Source of the DNA: Saezia sanguinis
GTDB taxonomy: Bacteria > Pseudomonadota > Gammaproteobacteria > Burkholderiales > Burkholderiaceae_C
Assembly (NCBI RefSeq): GCF_003991585.1
Contig: NZ_PQSP01000003.1
Span: forward strand, 186,001-250,000
Direction: 5' to 3'
Length of the DNA: 64,000 nucleotides
The notes beneath the pieces were generated by a model. It saw only the letters and a list, made by a program, of their open reading frames with translations. It was not told the DNA's origin and searched no databases. Numbering within the stretch: the first letter of the stretch is position 1; each line of letters starts with the position of its first letter. Of the stretch, positions 40,667 through 49,925 are shown in pieces. A program made the position numbers and the translations under genes.

Positions 40667-41637
40667 GCGCGCCTCCTGCCCTGGCGGGAATGTGAGCCAC
40701 CCTCAACAACGGCCAAAGCCTCGGTGCGCAGTGCAACCCGCATGATGGCAGAGCGGGCCCGCGGGTTTTGCTGCACTTCCTGCTCGGAAGGTCTGAAACG
40801 CCCCAGCGTTTTCAGCAGTGGTTCGGGCGGCTGTGCAAAAGGTGCGCGGCGATCAGGTTCCTGGCGCGAATGTTTCGCCATGAACTGCTTCACGATTCTG
40901 TCTTCCAAAGAATGAAAACTGATCACCACAATACGCCCATGAGGTTTAAGCACAGATAATGCCGCGTTTAAAGCTGATTCGAGCTGCGCAAGCTCCTCGT
41001 TGACCTGGATGCGCAGCGCCTGAAACGTGCGCGTCGCAGGATCCTGGCCTGGCTCACGGGTTTTGACAGCCGCGGCCACGAGCCTGGATAGCTCTCCTGT
41101 AGTGCGCACAGGTTCCCCACTTTCACGCCGAGCAACAATCGCCTTTGCAATCGATACAGCAAACCGTTCTTCGCCATAATGACGTATCACCTCTGCAATG
41201 CGCTGCTGGTCAGCGCGCTCAAGAAAATCCGCTGCACTTTGCCCATGTTCGGGATCCATGCGCATGTCCAGCGGCCCATCAAAACGAAAACTGAAACCAC
41301 GTGCTGGGTCATCAATCTGAGGTGAACTCACCCCCACATCCAGCAACAGGCCATCCACCGACTGCGGTGCCACCCATTGGTCAATCTGTGCAAACTCGGT
41401 ACGCTGGAACGTCAGCCTCGCATCATCAATCTGTGCCGCAGCCAGCTCGGCCTGCGGGTCGCGATCCAGCGCCAGCAACCTGCCCTGCGGCCCCAGGCGT
41501 GACAACAATTCACGCGTATGACCGCCACGGCCAAACGTGCCATCCACATAAAAACCGTCAGGATGCGTCATGACGGCGTCAACCGCCTCCTGAAGCATCA
41601 CCGTCTGGTGTTCGAGGGATTGTTGTGTCAACATCAT
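40663..41637 (-). CDS. rsmH: 16S rRNA (cytosine1402-N4)-methyltransferase
   Basis: RsmH (MraW), 324 aa, methylates C1402 of 16S r[16 protein letters not shown] near the start, SAM motif [32 protein letters not shown], and [15 protein letters not shown] are family signatures. Tandem ATGs at 41637 and 41634. It starts 9 nt after the mraZ stop and overlaps ftsL by 4 nt. Confidence 0.98.
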   Translation of the reverse strand: MMLTQQSLEHQTVMLQEAVDAVMTHPDGFYVDGTFGRGGHTRELLSRLGPQGRLLALDRDPQAELAAAQIDDARLTFQRTEFAQIDQWVAPQSVDGLLLDVGVSSPQIDDPARGFSFRFDGPLDMRMDPEHGQSAADFLERADQQRIAEVIRHYGEERFAVSIAKAIVARRESGEPVRTTGELSRLVAAAVKTREPGQDPATRTFQALRIQVNEELAQLESALNAALSVLKPHGRIVVISFHSLEDRIVKQFMAKHSRQEPDRRAPFAQPPEPLLKTLGRFRPSEQEVQQNPRARSAIMRVALRTEALAVVEGGSHSRQGRRRA

Positions 41638-41646
41638 CCAACCGTA

Positions 41647-42075
41647 TTAAAAGGAAAAGTCTTTCAAAATATCCGGCATACCTGCCTGCATGGCCTCTGC
41701 CTCCTTGGCAGCGTACGTTGCAGCGTCCCACAATTCAAAATGACTTCCCATTCCCAGCAACACCACTTCTTTGGTCAACCCGGCCGCAGCTCTGAGTTCG
41801 GGTGAAATCAGCACCCGCGCAGCGCTATCCAGCTCTATATCCAGTGCATTTCCAAGGAAAATACGTTTCCACCAGTGTGCTTGCATCGGTAAAGCCGCTA
41901 CACGGTCACGAAAGCGCTCCCACTCAGAACGTGGGAAAATCATCAGACAGCCATCCGGATGTTTGGTCACGGTCAGCTTGCCGCCTGCACTTTCGCTCAG
42001 CGCGTCACGATACCTGGCCGGTACGTTCAACCTTCCTTTGGCATCAATCGACAGAGATGAAGCACCTTGAAACAC
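41647..42075 (-). CDS. mraZ: transcriptional regulator MraZ
   Basis: Ring-shaped AbrB-fold repressor of the dcw cluster. Two repeats each with the DxxxR type motif: [16 protein letters not shown] and [15 protein letters not shown]. The ATG at 42123 would give 158 aa, but homologues begin at the residue before FQGAS, which here is the GTG at 42075, giving exactly 142 aa. GGGGA lies just before that GTG. The GTG is itself the last three bases of a repeated 13-mer that looks like the MraZ operator, so autoregulation at the start codon is inferred. Confidence 0.93.
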   Translation of the reverse strand: MFQGASSLSIDAKGRLNVPARYRDALSESAGGKLTVTKHPDGCLMIFPRSEWERFRDRVAALPMQAHWWKRIFLGNALDIELDSAARVLISPELRAAAGLTKEVVLLGMGSHFELWDAATYAAKEAEAMQAGMPDILKDFSF

Positions 42076-42132
42076 TTTTCCCCACAAATTTACACTTTTC
42101 CCCACTTTATGTGAAAAAAGCATTCAGGTCAA
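42073..42132 (-). promoter_or_regulatory. dcw (mraZ) promoter with two MraZ-box-like repeats
   Basis: On the minus strand: -35 TTGACC (42127-42132), 17-bp spacer, -10 TAAAGT (42104-42109). Two identical 13-mers GTGGGGAAAAGTG lie at 42093-42105 and 42073-42085, 20 bp apart start to start. Each holds TGGGG, and known MraZ sites are TGGG repeats with 10-bp periodicity. The first repeat overlaps the -10; the second covers the ribosome site and the GTG start. The leader would be only about 20 nt. Confidence 0.75.
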
Positions 42133-42546
42133 GCGAGTGGTTGCTATTTTTCTTGTTAAATCAATGACTTAGCCCTATCTTTTTAATGGATTTGGGAATA
42201 TAAAATTCATTAAAAATAAGCACTTAAAAATAACTGTGAATGCGATGTCTGAAGTAGAAAGCCCCTGATAGCAATCAAGGTAAACCGTGACAAATTTCCG
42301 CTTCATGCACAAAAATGCAACAAAACTATTTGTTCTGCTTCTCATACACATGAGAACACAATACAGAATGTGTGTTGAACTACTGAATATATATACAGGT
42401 AATTGCATTTTGTATCGACACCTGCTTTTATCCGGGGAAAAAAGTTATCTGTTAGCATGGGAAAATTCACCAACACAATGACATCCACTGCATGACATGT
42501 CATGTGCGTCATTTTCGTCATTTGCCCATCTCACACCACATACACC
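42133..42546. other. 414-bp AT-rich intergenic region with dyads
   Basis: No convincing gene. It holds a dyad TTCTCAT-N4-ATGAGAA at 42339-42356, a 12-bp palindrome ATGACATGTCAT at 42492-42503, and a direct repeat CGTCATTT at 42508-42515 and 42516-42523, the last two within 60 bp of the ATPase start. These may be operator sites for the ATPase gene. No promoter could be assigned with confidence. Confidence 0.4.
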
Positions 42547-45279
42547 ATGGCAGACCAGAGCTTAGCCCACACAAATGAACCCCAGAAAAATACTGATTGG
42601 CATGCCTACACAACAGAACAAACGCAGCATGCACTGAACACACAGGTCAATGGGCTGAGCAATGAAGAGGTAACGCAGCGACAGCAACTGTATGGGTTCA
42701 ACCAGTTGATTGCTCCCAAAAAGCGCAGCGCCTGGATGCGCTTTTTCATGCAGTTTCATAACATCCTGCTCTACATCATGCTGGCCGCTTCTGCCGTAAC
42801 AGCCATTCTGGGGCACTGGATCGATACCTTTGTACTGCTGGCCGCCGTACTCGTCAACGCCATCATCGGGTTTATACAGGAAGGAAAAGCCGAATCGGCC
42901 ATGGATGCCATCCGCTCCATGATCTCCGCCCGTGCAACCGTGATCCGGGAAGGCGTGCGCAAAGAAATCAACGCGCTCGAACTGGTGCCAGGCGATCTGG
43001 TCATCTTAAATTCCGGCGATAAGATCCCGGCTGATATCCGCCTGACGTCTGCCAGGGACCTGCGTGTCGAAGAAGCCGCCCTAACCGGGGAATCCGTCCC
43101 TATTCAAAAAAGCACTAATGCAGTCGCCAGTGATGCCCCCCTGGGAGACCGCACCTGCATGGCATACTCAGGCACCGTGGCCGTATATGGGCAAGCCAGC
43201 GGCATCGTTGTCGCCACCGGCACATACACCGAACTGGGCAAAATCAATGAAATGCTCTCCAGCATCGAAAGCATGACAACGCCCCTGCTGCGCCAGATCA
43301 ATGCTTTTGGCAGGGCACTGGCCATTTTCATCCTGATTTTTGCCGCGGCACTGTTTCTGTTTGGCGTATTCCTGCGCGGCTACTCGGCTTCAGACATGTT
43401 CATGATGGTCATTGCCCTGACGGCCTCGGCCATCCCGGAAGGCCTGCCGGCACTGATCACCATCACCCTGGCTCTGGGTGTGCAGCGCATGGCACGCCAG
43501 CATGCTATTGTGCGCAACCTGCCGGCGGTCGAAACGCTGGGATCAGTCTCTGTGATCTGCTCCGATAAAACCGGCACCCTCACCCGCAACGAGATGACCG
43601 TGCAGCGCATTGTCAGCAGCCTGCATGTGTATGACGTCAGCGGCATCGGCTATGCCCCGCAGGGCACTGTTTACCAAAATGACCAGCCTGTCAGTTGCGC
43701 CACAGATACCATCCTCGAGCGCATTGTCCGCATCGGTACTTTATGCAATGATGCACAACTGGTTAACGACACACCGCCGCGCATAGAAGGAGACCCCACC
43801 GAAGGCGCTTTGCTGGTGCTTGGTGCCAAAGCAGGCCTGGTACAGCAGGATGCACCTTCTCAGTGGCAGCGGTTAGACAGCATCCCGTTTGAATCAGAAC
43901 ATCGTTACATGGCCACTTATCACCAGGACGAAAACAGCCTGCCATGGATTCTGACGAAAGGCGCACCTGAACGCATTTTTGAAATGTGCAGTTCACAAAT
44001 GTCCGCACATGGCATCAGCCCGCTGGATATCGACTACTGGCGGCGCATGGTGACCGACACGGCAGCCAAAGGCCTGCGTGTACTGGCACTGGGTTATAAA
44101 CAGGCTGAACCGCAGGCAGAGCAAATCAGCACAGATGATATCGACAGCGGCGGGTTTATTCTGGCCGGACTGGTTGGCATCATCGACCCGCCACGTGAAG
44201 AAGCCATTGCCGCCATACGCGAATGTCACCAGGCCGGCATATCGGTCAAAATGATCACCGGCGACCATGTGGAAACGGCCCGCGCCATTGGTGCACAGCT
44301 CAATATCGGCGTGGACAAACCCGCCATGACCGGTGCGGAAATCTCGGTGCTGGATGATCAGGAACTCAGCCGCGTCATCATGGATGTCGACGTTTTTGCA
44401 CGCGCCGCACCGGAACATAAGCTGCGGCTGGTACAGGCCATGCAGGAGCAGCATCAGATCGTATCCATGACAGGCGACGGTGTGAACGACGCCCCGGCGC
44501 TCAAGCGCGCCGATGTCGGCGTGGCTATGGGGCAAAAGGGAACAGAAGCCGCCAAAGAAGCCGCTGACATGGTGCTGACCGACGACAATTTTGCCACCAT
44601 AGCCAAAGCGGTACGCGAAGGCCGCACCGTTTATGACAACCTGAAAAAATTCATTTTGTTCATGCTGCCAACCAATGGCGGCGAGGCGCTGGTGATCATT
44701 GCAGCCATTTTCCTGCAGTTCACCCTACCGCTCACCCCGGCCCAGGTATTGTGGATCAACATGGTCACCTCCTGCACGCTTGGGCTTGCACTGGCTTTTG
44801 AAGCGGCCGAGCCCAATATCATGACGCGCCCTCCCCGCGCTTCCAGTGAAAAACTGCTCTCCGGCTTCTTTATCTGGCGCATTATCATGGTTTCTGTACT
44901 GATGATGGCTGCAGTGCTCACGCTGTTTCTCTGGGAACTCAGCCACGGCACTGCCGAAAACACCGCCAGAACCATTGCCGTGAATACACTGGTTGCCGCG
45001 GAAATGTTTTACCTGCTCAACAGCCGGCATGTTTATGATACCGTACTCAGCCGTGAAGGCCTGCTGGGAAACAAATACGTGCTGTTATCCATCGCTGCCT
45101 GTTTTGCTTTGCAACTGCTGTTTACCTACCTGCCGGCATTCCAATATTTATTTGGCTCTACAGCACTTGATTTAACCCAGTGGCTGAAAGTCTTTGCCGG
45201 TGGGGTGTTTGTTTTCCTGGTGGCTGAACTCGAAAAATGGATCATACGGCGGTTTATCTCTTTAAAACCGGCAACATGA
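42547..45279 (+). CDS. P2-type cation-transporting ATPase
   Basis: 910-aa inner-membrane P-type ATPase. Actuator TGES at 180-183, M4 PEGLP at 297-301, phosphorylation DKTGT with Asp340, and the hinge TGDGVNDAPALKRA. About ten transmembrane helices and an N-terminal cation_ATPase_N domain. PEGLP and M5 NGGEA resemble the calcium-pump group, but M6 reads NMVTSCT where SERCA has NLVTDGL, so one calcium ligand is missing. The ion is therefore uncertain (Ca2+, Mg2+, Na+ or K+). The frame is open 15 codons before this ATG; neither start has a clear ribosome site. Confidence 0.92.
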   Translation: MADQSLAHTNEPQKNTDWHAYTTEQTQHALNTQVNGLSNEEVTQRQQLYGFNQLIAPKKRSAWMRFFMQFHNILLYIMLAASAVTAILGHWIDTFVLLAAVLVNAIIGFIQEGKAESAMDAIRSMISARATVIREGVRKEINALELVPGDLVILNSGDKIPADIRLTSARDLRVEEAALTGESVPIQKSTNAVASDAPLGDRTCMAYSGTVAVYGQASGIVVATGTYTELGKINEMLSSIESMTTPLLRQINAFGRALAIFILIFAAALFLFGVFLRGYSASDMFMMVIALTASAIPEGLPALITITLALGVQRMARQHAIVRNLPAVETLGSVSVICSDKTGTLTRNEMTVQRIVSSLHVYDVSGIGYAPQGTVYQNDQPVSCATDTILERIVRIGTLCNDAQLVNDTPPRIEGDPTEGALLVLGAKAGLVQQDAPSQWQRLDSIPFESEHRYMATYHQDENSLPWILTKGAPERIFEMCSSQMSAHGISPLDIDYWRRMVTDTAAKGLRVLALGYKQAEPQAEQISTDDIDSGGFILAGLVGIIDPPREEAIAAIRECHQAGISVKMITGDHVETARAIGAQLNIGVDKPAMTGAEISVLDDQELSRVIMDVDVFARAAPEHKLRLVQAMQEQHQIVSMTGDGVNDAPALKRADVGVAMGQKGTEAAKEAADMVLTDDNFATIAKAVREGRTVYDNLKKFILFMLPTNGGEALVIIAAIFLQFTLPLTPAQVLWINMVTSCTLGLALAFEAAEPNIMTRPPRASSEKLLSGFFIWRIIMVSVLMMAAVLTLFLWELSHGTAENTARTIAVNTLVAAEMFYLLNSRHVYDTVLSREGLLGNKYVLLSIAACFALQLLFTYLPAFQYLFGSTALDLTQWLKVFAGGVFVFLVAELEKWIIRRFISLKPAT

Positions 45280-45319
45280 CCCTATGACCATGCCGGCACT
45301 TCTTTAAAGTGTGCCCCAT

Positions 45320-45347
45320 TTGATCGCATGCATCTTCTTGATAGAAT
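45320..45347 (+). promoter_or_regulatory. putative pgi promoter
   Basis: TTGATC (45320-45325), 16-bp spacer, TAGAAT (45342-45347), about 75 nt before the pgi start. Found by eye only. Confidence 0.45.
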
Positions 45348-45425
45348 CACAATAGCAGCCACCCCACGTGATAAGGCTGCCATACGGCTTAGCCTTACCA
45401 TAACCTTTTAATGTGCTTCACCCAT

Positions 45426-47042
45426 ATGCCAACACTCCGCTGCGACCAAACGCCCTCCTGGAAACAACTGCTCGCCCATGCGCAGCAACATGCACAAATG
45501 CCAGCTTTATCTGCACTGTTCGAGCAGGACGCACAACGTTTTCAACGGTTTTCATTTACCGCCCCTGCCGTGTTTGCAGACTTATCCAAACAGCAGATCA
45601 CAACACCCGTTCTCGACAGCCTGCTGTCACTGGCTCGTGAATGCCAGCTTGAAACCAAGCGGGACGCCATGTTCCGTGGTGATGAAATCAACATCACAGA
45701 AGGCAGACAGGTACTGCATACCGCTTTGCGCGGTGGCGCCAACAGCCCGCATTACAACGAGGTGCAGGGTGTGCTCACGGAAATGCTGGCATACGCCGAA
45801 CAGATTCGCAACCAGCCCCAGATTACCGACATCGTCAACATCGGCATTGGCGGCTCTGATCTGGGACCCCGCATGGCCGTACAGGCTTTAGAGCCATTTA
45901 CCCAAACGGACAAACGTTACCATTTTGTATCCAATGTCGACGGTTTTGATCTGGCCAGCATATTGCAGAAACTGCGGCCACAGAATACGCTGTTCATTAT
46001 TGTGTCCAAAACATTCACCACACAGGAGACACTGAGCAACGCACACAGTGCCAAGGCCTGGTTTGAAGCCAGCGGCGGCACCGGCTTAGCGGACCACTTT
46101 ATCGGCGTCACCACCAACATTGAAGCCGCCAGCGCTTTTGGCATACAACGTACCTTCGGCTTTTGGGACTGGGTCGGCGGCCGTTACTCCGTATGGTCTG
46201 CCGTCGGACTGGTACTGGCGATGGCAATTGGCGCCAAGTCCTTCCGCGCTTTTCTTCACGGCGCCCGGCAGATGGACGAGCACTTTATGCAGACGCCGCT
46301 GGAACACAATGTTCCCGTGTTGCTGGGGCTGGTGGACATTTGGAACCGCGTGTTTCTGCAACGCTCATCCCGTTGCGTTGCGCCTTACCACCAGGGGCTG
46401 GCACGCTTTGCTGCCTACCTTCAACAACTGGAAATGGAATCCAACGGCAAAGGGGTGGATATTTTAGGCAATGCGGTTGCCTACCCGACCTCGGCCACCG
46501 TCTGGGGCGAGGCCGGCACCAACGGCCAGCACGCTTTTTTCCAGATGCTGCACCAAGGTACTGACATCATTCCGGTTGACTTTATCATCGCCAAAGAAGC
46601 CATTTACCCTGCTGCCACTTTGCCTGACCAGGTCGTCAATCAGCTCAAGGCGCAACACCAGATATTACTTGCCAATGCACTGGCACAAAGCCGGGCACTG
46701 ATGATCGGAAAAACCCGCGAACAGGCACTGGCAGAATTTGCTGGCAAACCAAGCACCGGTATCGACGCCTTGACTTTAGCCAAACACCGCACATTCCCAG
46801 GCAACCGCCCAAGTACAACGCTGCTGCTGCAAAACCTGAGTCCTGAAAGCCTGGGCGCATTGATTGCATTGCATGAGCACCGGACTTTTACCTGTGGCGC
46901 GATCTGGAACCTGGACAGCTTTGACCAATGGGGCGTTGAATTGGGAAAAACGCTGGCAAAAGACCTGCTGCCCCGCTTTAAAACCGGTCAGACCGAAAAC
47001 CTGGATGCATCAACAGCAGAACTGTTAAAACGCATAAGCTGA
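45426..47042 (+). CDS. pgi: glucose-6-phosphate isomerase
   Basis: Interconverts glucose 6-phosphate and fructose 6-phosphate. 538 aa. NIGIGGSDLGP, VSKTFTTQET, the signature FGFWDWVGGRYSVWSAVGL, and the catalytic HQG near QMLHQGTD are present, with the final Lys-containing region ELGKTLA. An ATG five codons upstream (45411) is possible; 45426 gives MPTLRCDQTPSWKQL, which lines up better with E. coli Pgi. Confidence 0.97.
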   Translation: MPTLRCDQTPSWKQLLAHAQQHAQMPALSALFEQDAQRFQRFSFTAPAVFADLSKQQITTPVLDSLLSLARECQLETKRDAMFRGDEINITEGRQVLHTALRGGANSPHYNEVQGVLTEMLAYAEQIRNQPQITDIVNIGIGGSDLGPRMAVQALEPFTQTDKRYHFVSNVDGFDLASILQKLRPQNTLFIIVSKTFTTQETLSNAHSAKAWFEASGGTGLADHFIGVTTNIEAASAFGIQRTFGFWDWVGGRYSVWSAVGLVLAMAIGAKSFRAFLHGARQMDEHFMQTPLEHNVPVLLGLVDIWNRVFLQRSSRCVAPYHQGLARFAAYLQQLEMESNGKGVDILGNAVAYPTSATVWGEAGTNGQHAFFQMLHQGTDIIPVDFIIAKEAIYPAATLPDQVVNQLKAQHQILLANALAQSRALMIGKTREQALAEFAGKPSTGIDALTLAKHRTFPGNRPSTTLLLQNLSPESLGALIALHEHRTFTCGAIWNLDSFDQWGVELGKTLAKDLLPRFKTGQTENLDASTAELLKRIS

Positions 47043-47063
47043 CGCTTCTTTTTCACCCATAAC

Positions 47064-47089
47064 AAAAAGAGCCCATGAGGGCTCTTTTT
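47064..47089. terminator. bidirectional terminator between pgi and porin
   Basis: Arms AAAAAGAGCCC and GGGCTCTTTTT around ATGA. T runs appear on both strands, so it can end pgi (plus) and the porin gene (minus), which converge here. Confidence 0.9.
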
Positions 47090-47122
47090 GCATCACTTGG
47101 AAATACAATCAGAAAAATAACA

Positions 47123-48253
47123 TCAGAAATTATGAATCATCCCGATGCTGGCACTGTACTTGCGCTCTGCAGCATTAAAGGTTTCCGCATCGTTGTTGGT
47201 TCCACCGTATTGCACATACAGCTGAGTGCGCTTGGACAAATCATAGGTCGCAAATAATTCCCATGCCAAAGGCTTGACTTCGCGATCCGTATCATATGCA
47301 TAAGGAACCCAGGTTGAACCTGATGGAATCCACGCATATTTGGTTTCTGTGCCGCTGTAGGCCTTCATGTTATAAGCAACCTGCGCACCGACTGTGAAAG
47401 CCGTATTGCTGATTGGTGCAGCAATACCTAAAGAGAAGCCACGGCCATCATTCTTCAGATGGTTATCAAAATACGAAGCCGATACCAGGAAGCTGCCAAA
47501 GTCATATTTGGCACCAATACCCCAGGACGCGCTGATATCCGTACCAGGCATGCTGGCCGGCTTGCTTTCATAAACAGCACCAATGGTGAAATCACCGTAA
47601 GAGTACATGGCGCCGATGGTATAAATCGTTTTGGCTGATGCATAAAGCGGATTGCCCCAGATATCACTGCCGGTATTCATCCCATCCAGGCCGAAAGCAT
47701 CGTCATTTTTCAAAATAACCGCTGCCTGGAATGAAAACCCGCTGAATTCGGGTGATACATAGGCAATGACCGAATCTGCATGATCATAAGTTCCATCTGC
47801 AAACCTTTGCGCATCCCCGGAAACCCCGGCGTTACCCAGTGAAGAGGTCAGAGCAGGCGCACCGCTGACGTCAAATTCACTCATGATGTTGCTTGCAACT
47901 GTTGACTGGCGACCAGCCTGAATGGCACCAAAATTCCCTGCAAGTCCTACGAAGGCAGCACGGTTAAAGCCTTCTGATGCACCATCTTCAGGGTTAATTT
48001 CTGATTCCAGTTGAAAATAAGCCTTCAAGCCATTACCCAGATCTTCAGAACCTTTCAATCCCCATACAGACGTTGCTTTTGAGCCACCCCACTGCTGGAA
48101 TTTACCATTCCCGGTTGCCGCACCTTCATAAATCCCCTGGTTTCCCACACCATAGCCTACATCCAGAGTTCCATACAGAGTTGCTTCTGATTGTGCCCAT
48201 GCGGGAGCTGCCAACATGCCAATTACTGCTGACGCAAGTAAAGTCTTTTTCAT
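47123..48253 (-). CDS. Gram-negative general porin, copy 1
   Basis: 376-aa outer-membrane porin of the betaproteobacterial OmpC-like family (trimeric 16-strand barrel). Signal peptide MKKTLLASAVIGMLAAPAWA, mature start QSEATLYGTLDVGYG, constriction-loop-like AGRQSTVASNIMSEFDVSGAP, and a last strand ending IGMIHNF with the terminal Phe needed for BAM assembly. The frame is open 15 codons upstream, but the signal peptide fixes the ATG at 48253. Close paralogue of the next gene; Fur-like control is inferred from its promoter. Confidence 0.95.
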   Translation of the reverse strand: MKKTLLASAVIGMLAAPAWAQSEATLYGTLDVGYGVGNQGIYEGAATGNGKFQQWGGSKATSVWGLKGSEDLGNGLKAYFQLESEINPEDGASEGFNRAAFVGLAGNFGAIQAGRQSTVASNIMSEFDVSGAPALTSSLGNAGVSGDAQRFADGTYDHADSVIAYVSPEFSGFSFQAAVILKNDDAFGLDGMNTGSDIWGNPLYASAKTIYTIGAMYSYGDFTIGAVYESKPASMPGTDISASWGIGAKYDFGSFLVSASYFDNHLKNDGRGFSLGIAAPISNTAFTVGAQVAYNMKAYSGTETKYAWIPSGSTWVPYAYDTDREVKPLAWELFATYDLSKRTQLYVQYGGTNNDAETFNAAERKYSASIGMIHNF

Positions 48254-48283
48254 GATGTCCTTTCGTTTTTGATATGAATCAAT

Positions 48284-48319
48284 GGGAATGATTATCATTT
48301 AGAGATAAACTTTTCTCAA
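48284..48319 (-). promoter_or_regulatory. porin copy 1 promoter with Fur-box-like sequence over the -10
   Basis: Minus strand: -35 TTGAGA (48314-48319), 17-bp spacer, -10 GATAAT (48291-48296). The -10 lies in a 19-mer at 48284-48302 whose core TGATAATCATT equals the Fur consensus core; 14 of 19 bases match GATAATGATAATCATTATC. The ATG is about 38 nt downstream of the -10. Iron-dependent repression is a direct prediction. Confidence 0.65.
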
Positions 48320-48400
48320 TAAAAACGAAATACTTGATCATTACGCATGGTGCGCGAATACAACATTCAGATTACGCACAGCCGCAAAAACGTTGAACAC

Positions 48401-48425
48401 AAAAAAAGAGCTCCCGAAGGAGCTC
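48401..48425 (-). terminator. intrinsic terminator of porin copy 2
   Basis: Minus strand: GAGCTCC-TTCG-GGAGCTC hairpin with a UUCG tetraloop followed by seven T. Starts about 33 nt after the porin stop. Confidence 0.92.
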
Positions 48426-48458
48426 TCTCTGATTCAATCAACTTATCAGATGAACTGA

Positions 48459-49604
48459 TTAGAAGTTGTGGATCAAGCCGAAGTTGGCACTGTACTTACG
48501 TGAAGCACCCTGATATTCTTCAGCATCGTTGTTGATACCACCGTACTGGAGGTACAACTGGGTACGCTTAGACAGGTTGTAGTAAGCGAACAGTTCCCAT
48601 GCCAGAGGCTTAACTTCTCTGTCACCGCTGTAGCTGTACAGATCCCAGCTGCTGGTAGAAGCATTGGGGAACCACACGTAGTTGGTTTCTGTACCGTTAT
48701 AAGCTTTGGTGTTGTAAGCAATCTGTGCACCAACAGTGAAGGCACCGATAGGAGCTTTCACGCCCAGGTAGAAGCCTTTACCATCGCTCTTGAAGTGGTT
48801 GTCAAAGTAGCCACCGGAAACCACGAAGGAACCGAAGTCGTACTTAGCACCAATACCCCAGGAAGCGCTGATGTCAACTCCAGGAACGTCAGCAGGTTTG
48901 CTTTCGTAAGCAGCACCAATGGTGAAGCCACCGTAGTTGTACTGAGCACCCACTGTGTAGATGGTCTTGTTTTCAATCAGGCGAGGATTGCCCCAAATGT
49001 CGGTCACGCCAGTGGCCACACCGTCCAGACCGAAAATGTCATCATTCTTCAGAACCACAGCACCTTGGAAGCTGAAGCCGCTGAAGTTAGGAGAAACGTA
49101 AGCGATAGCAGAACTTACACGTGAGTAGGTTCCCAGGCCGCCACCGTTTGCATTCTGAGAAATAGCGGAGATACCAGCATTACCCAGAGCAGAAGTTACG
49201 TTAGGAGAACCGCTCAAGTCGAACTGACCCAGAACGTTGTTGATGACGTGTGTTTGACGACCAGCTTGGATAGCACCGAAGTTACCGGCGATACCAACGA
49301 AAGCTGCACGGTCAAAACCGCCTTTATCAGCGCCAGACTCAGGATTGAAACCCTGTTCCAGGTTGAAGTAAGCCTTCAGGCCATTGCCCAGGTCTTCAGA
49401 ACCTTTCAGACCCCAGCGTGATGTAGAGTTAGCATTACCAAACTGTTGGAATTTGCTTTCATGTGGGCCACCCAGTTCGTAAGCGCCGTTGTTGCTGACA
49501 CCATAGCCAACGTCGATTTTACCGTAAAGGGTAGCTGTTGACTGGGCAGCTGCAGCACCTGCAAATGTGCCGAGGACGGCCAGTGCGATTAACGATTTTT
49601 TCAT
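48459..49604 (-). CDS. Gram-negative general porin, copy 2
   Basis: 381 aa, same family as copy 1. Signal peptide MKKSLIALAVLGTFAGAAAA then QSTATLYGKIDVGYGVSNNG; ends with FGLIHNF. Strong ribosome site GGAG 8 nt before the ATG (49604), which rules out the ATG five codons upstream. Codon choice appears biased to a few preferred codons (many GTT, GGT, AAC), as expected for an abundant protein, more so than copy 1. A long leader of about 85 nt is implied by the upstream promoter. Confidence 0.96.
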   Translation of the reverse strand: MKKSLIALAVLGTFAGAAAAQSTATLYGKIDVGYGVSNNGAYELGGPHESKFQQFGNANSTSRWGLKGSEDLGNGLKAYFNLEQGFNPESGADKGGFDRAAFVGIAGNFGAIQAGRQTHVINNVLGQFDLSGSPNVTSALGNAGISAISQNANGGGLGTYSRVSSAIAYVSPNFSGFSFQGAVVLKNDDIFGLDGVATGVTDIWGNPRLIENKTIYTVGAQYNYGGFTIGAAYESKPADVPGVDISASWGIGAKYDFGSFVVSGGYFDNHFKSDGKGFYLGVKAPIGAFTVGAQIAYNTKAYNGTETNYVWFPNASTSSWDLYSYSGDREVKPLAWELFAYYNLSKRTQLYLQYGGINNDAEEYQGASRKYSANFGLIHNF

Positions 49605-49925
49605 TTCCAATTTCTCCAAGTGTTAACAGAGCGCGCGGTCTTCAGAGATCACTTATCTGTCTTCCGCACTACCTCCTAATCGGGAAGTAGACTCTATTGC
49701 ACCAAATCTTGGACTTTATGGCAAACTTTTCTGAATACCCATTCCTGTTTTCGTTGCCACTGTGCAACAATTTATCCGTTCTTTTAGATACATCCCAGCA
49801 CGGTCAAAAATGGCAAGGCTGCGCCATAAACCCATGCTTTGCGCTAAAATTAGGCCATTAAACGCTAACTGAATTCAACTTAAGACAAAAACTTGCCTTT
49901 TTGTCAAAAACCAGAGGTATTTGCA
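49605..49925. other. 321-bp divergent promoter region, porin copy 2 and coq7
   Basis: No gene. A minus-strand promoter candidate for the porin: TTGCCA (49719-49724), 17-bp spacer, TGCAAT (49696-49701), leaving a leader of about 85 nt with a ribosome-site-like AGGAGG at about 49671-49676 far from the start. No clear promoter for coq7 was found on the plus strand. Confidence 0.45.

Noticed and set aside
42076..42123. Longer mraZ start at the ATG at 42123
   Set aside because: It adds 16 residues absent from homologues and covers the promoter -10 and the repeats; the GTG at 42075 gives the standard 142 aa.
42175..42408. 77-codon minus-strand frame upstream of mraZ
   Set aside because: No ribosome site, odd composition, and it lies in an AT-rich regulatory gap.
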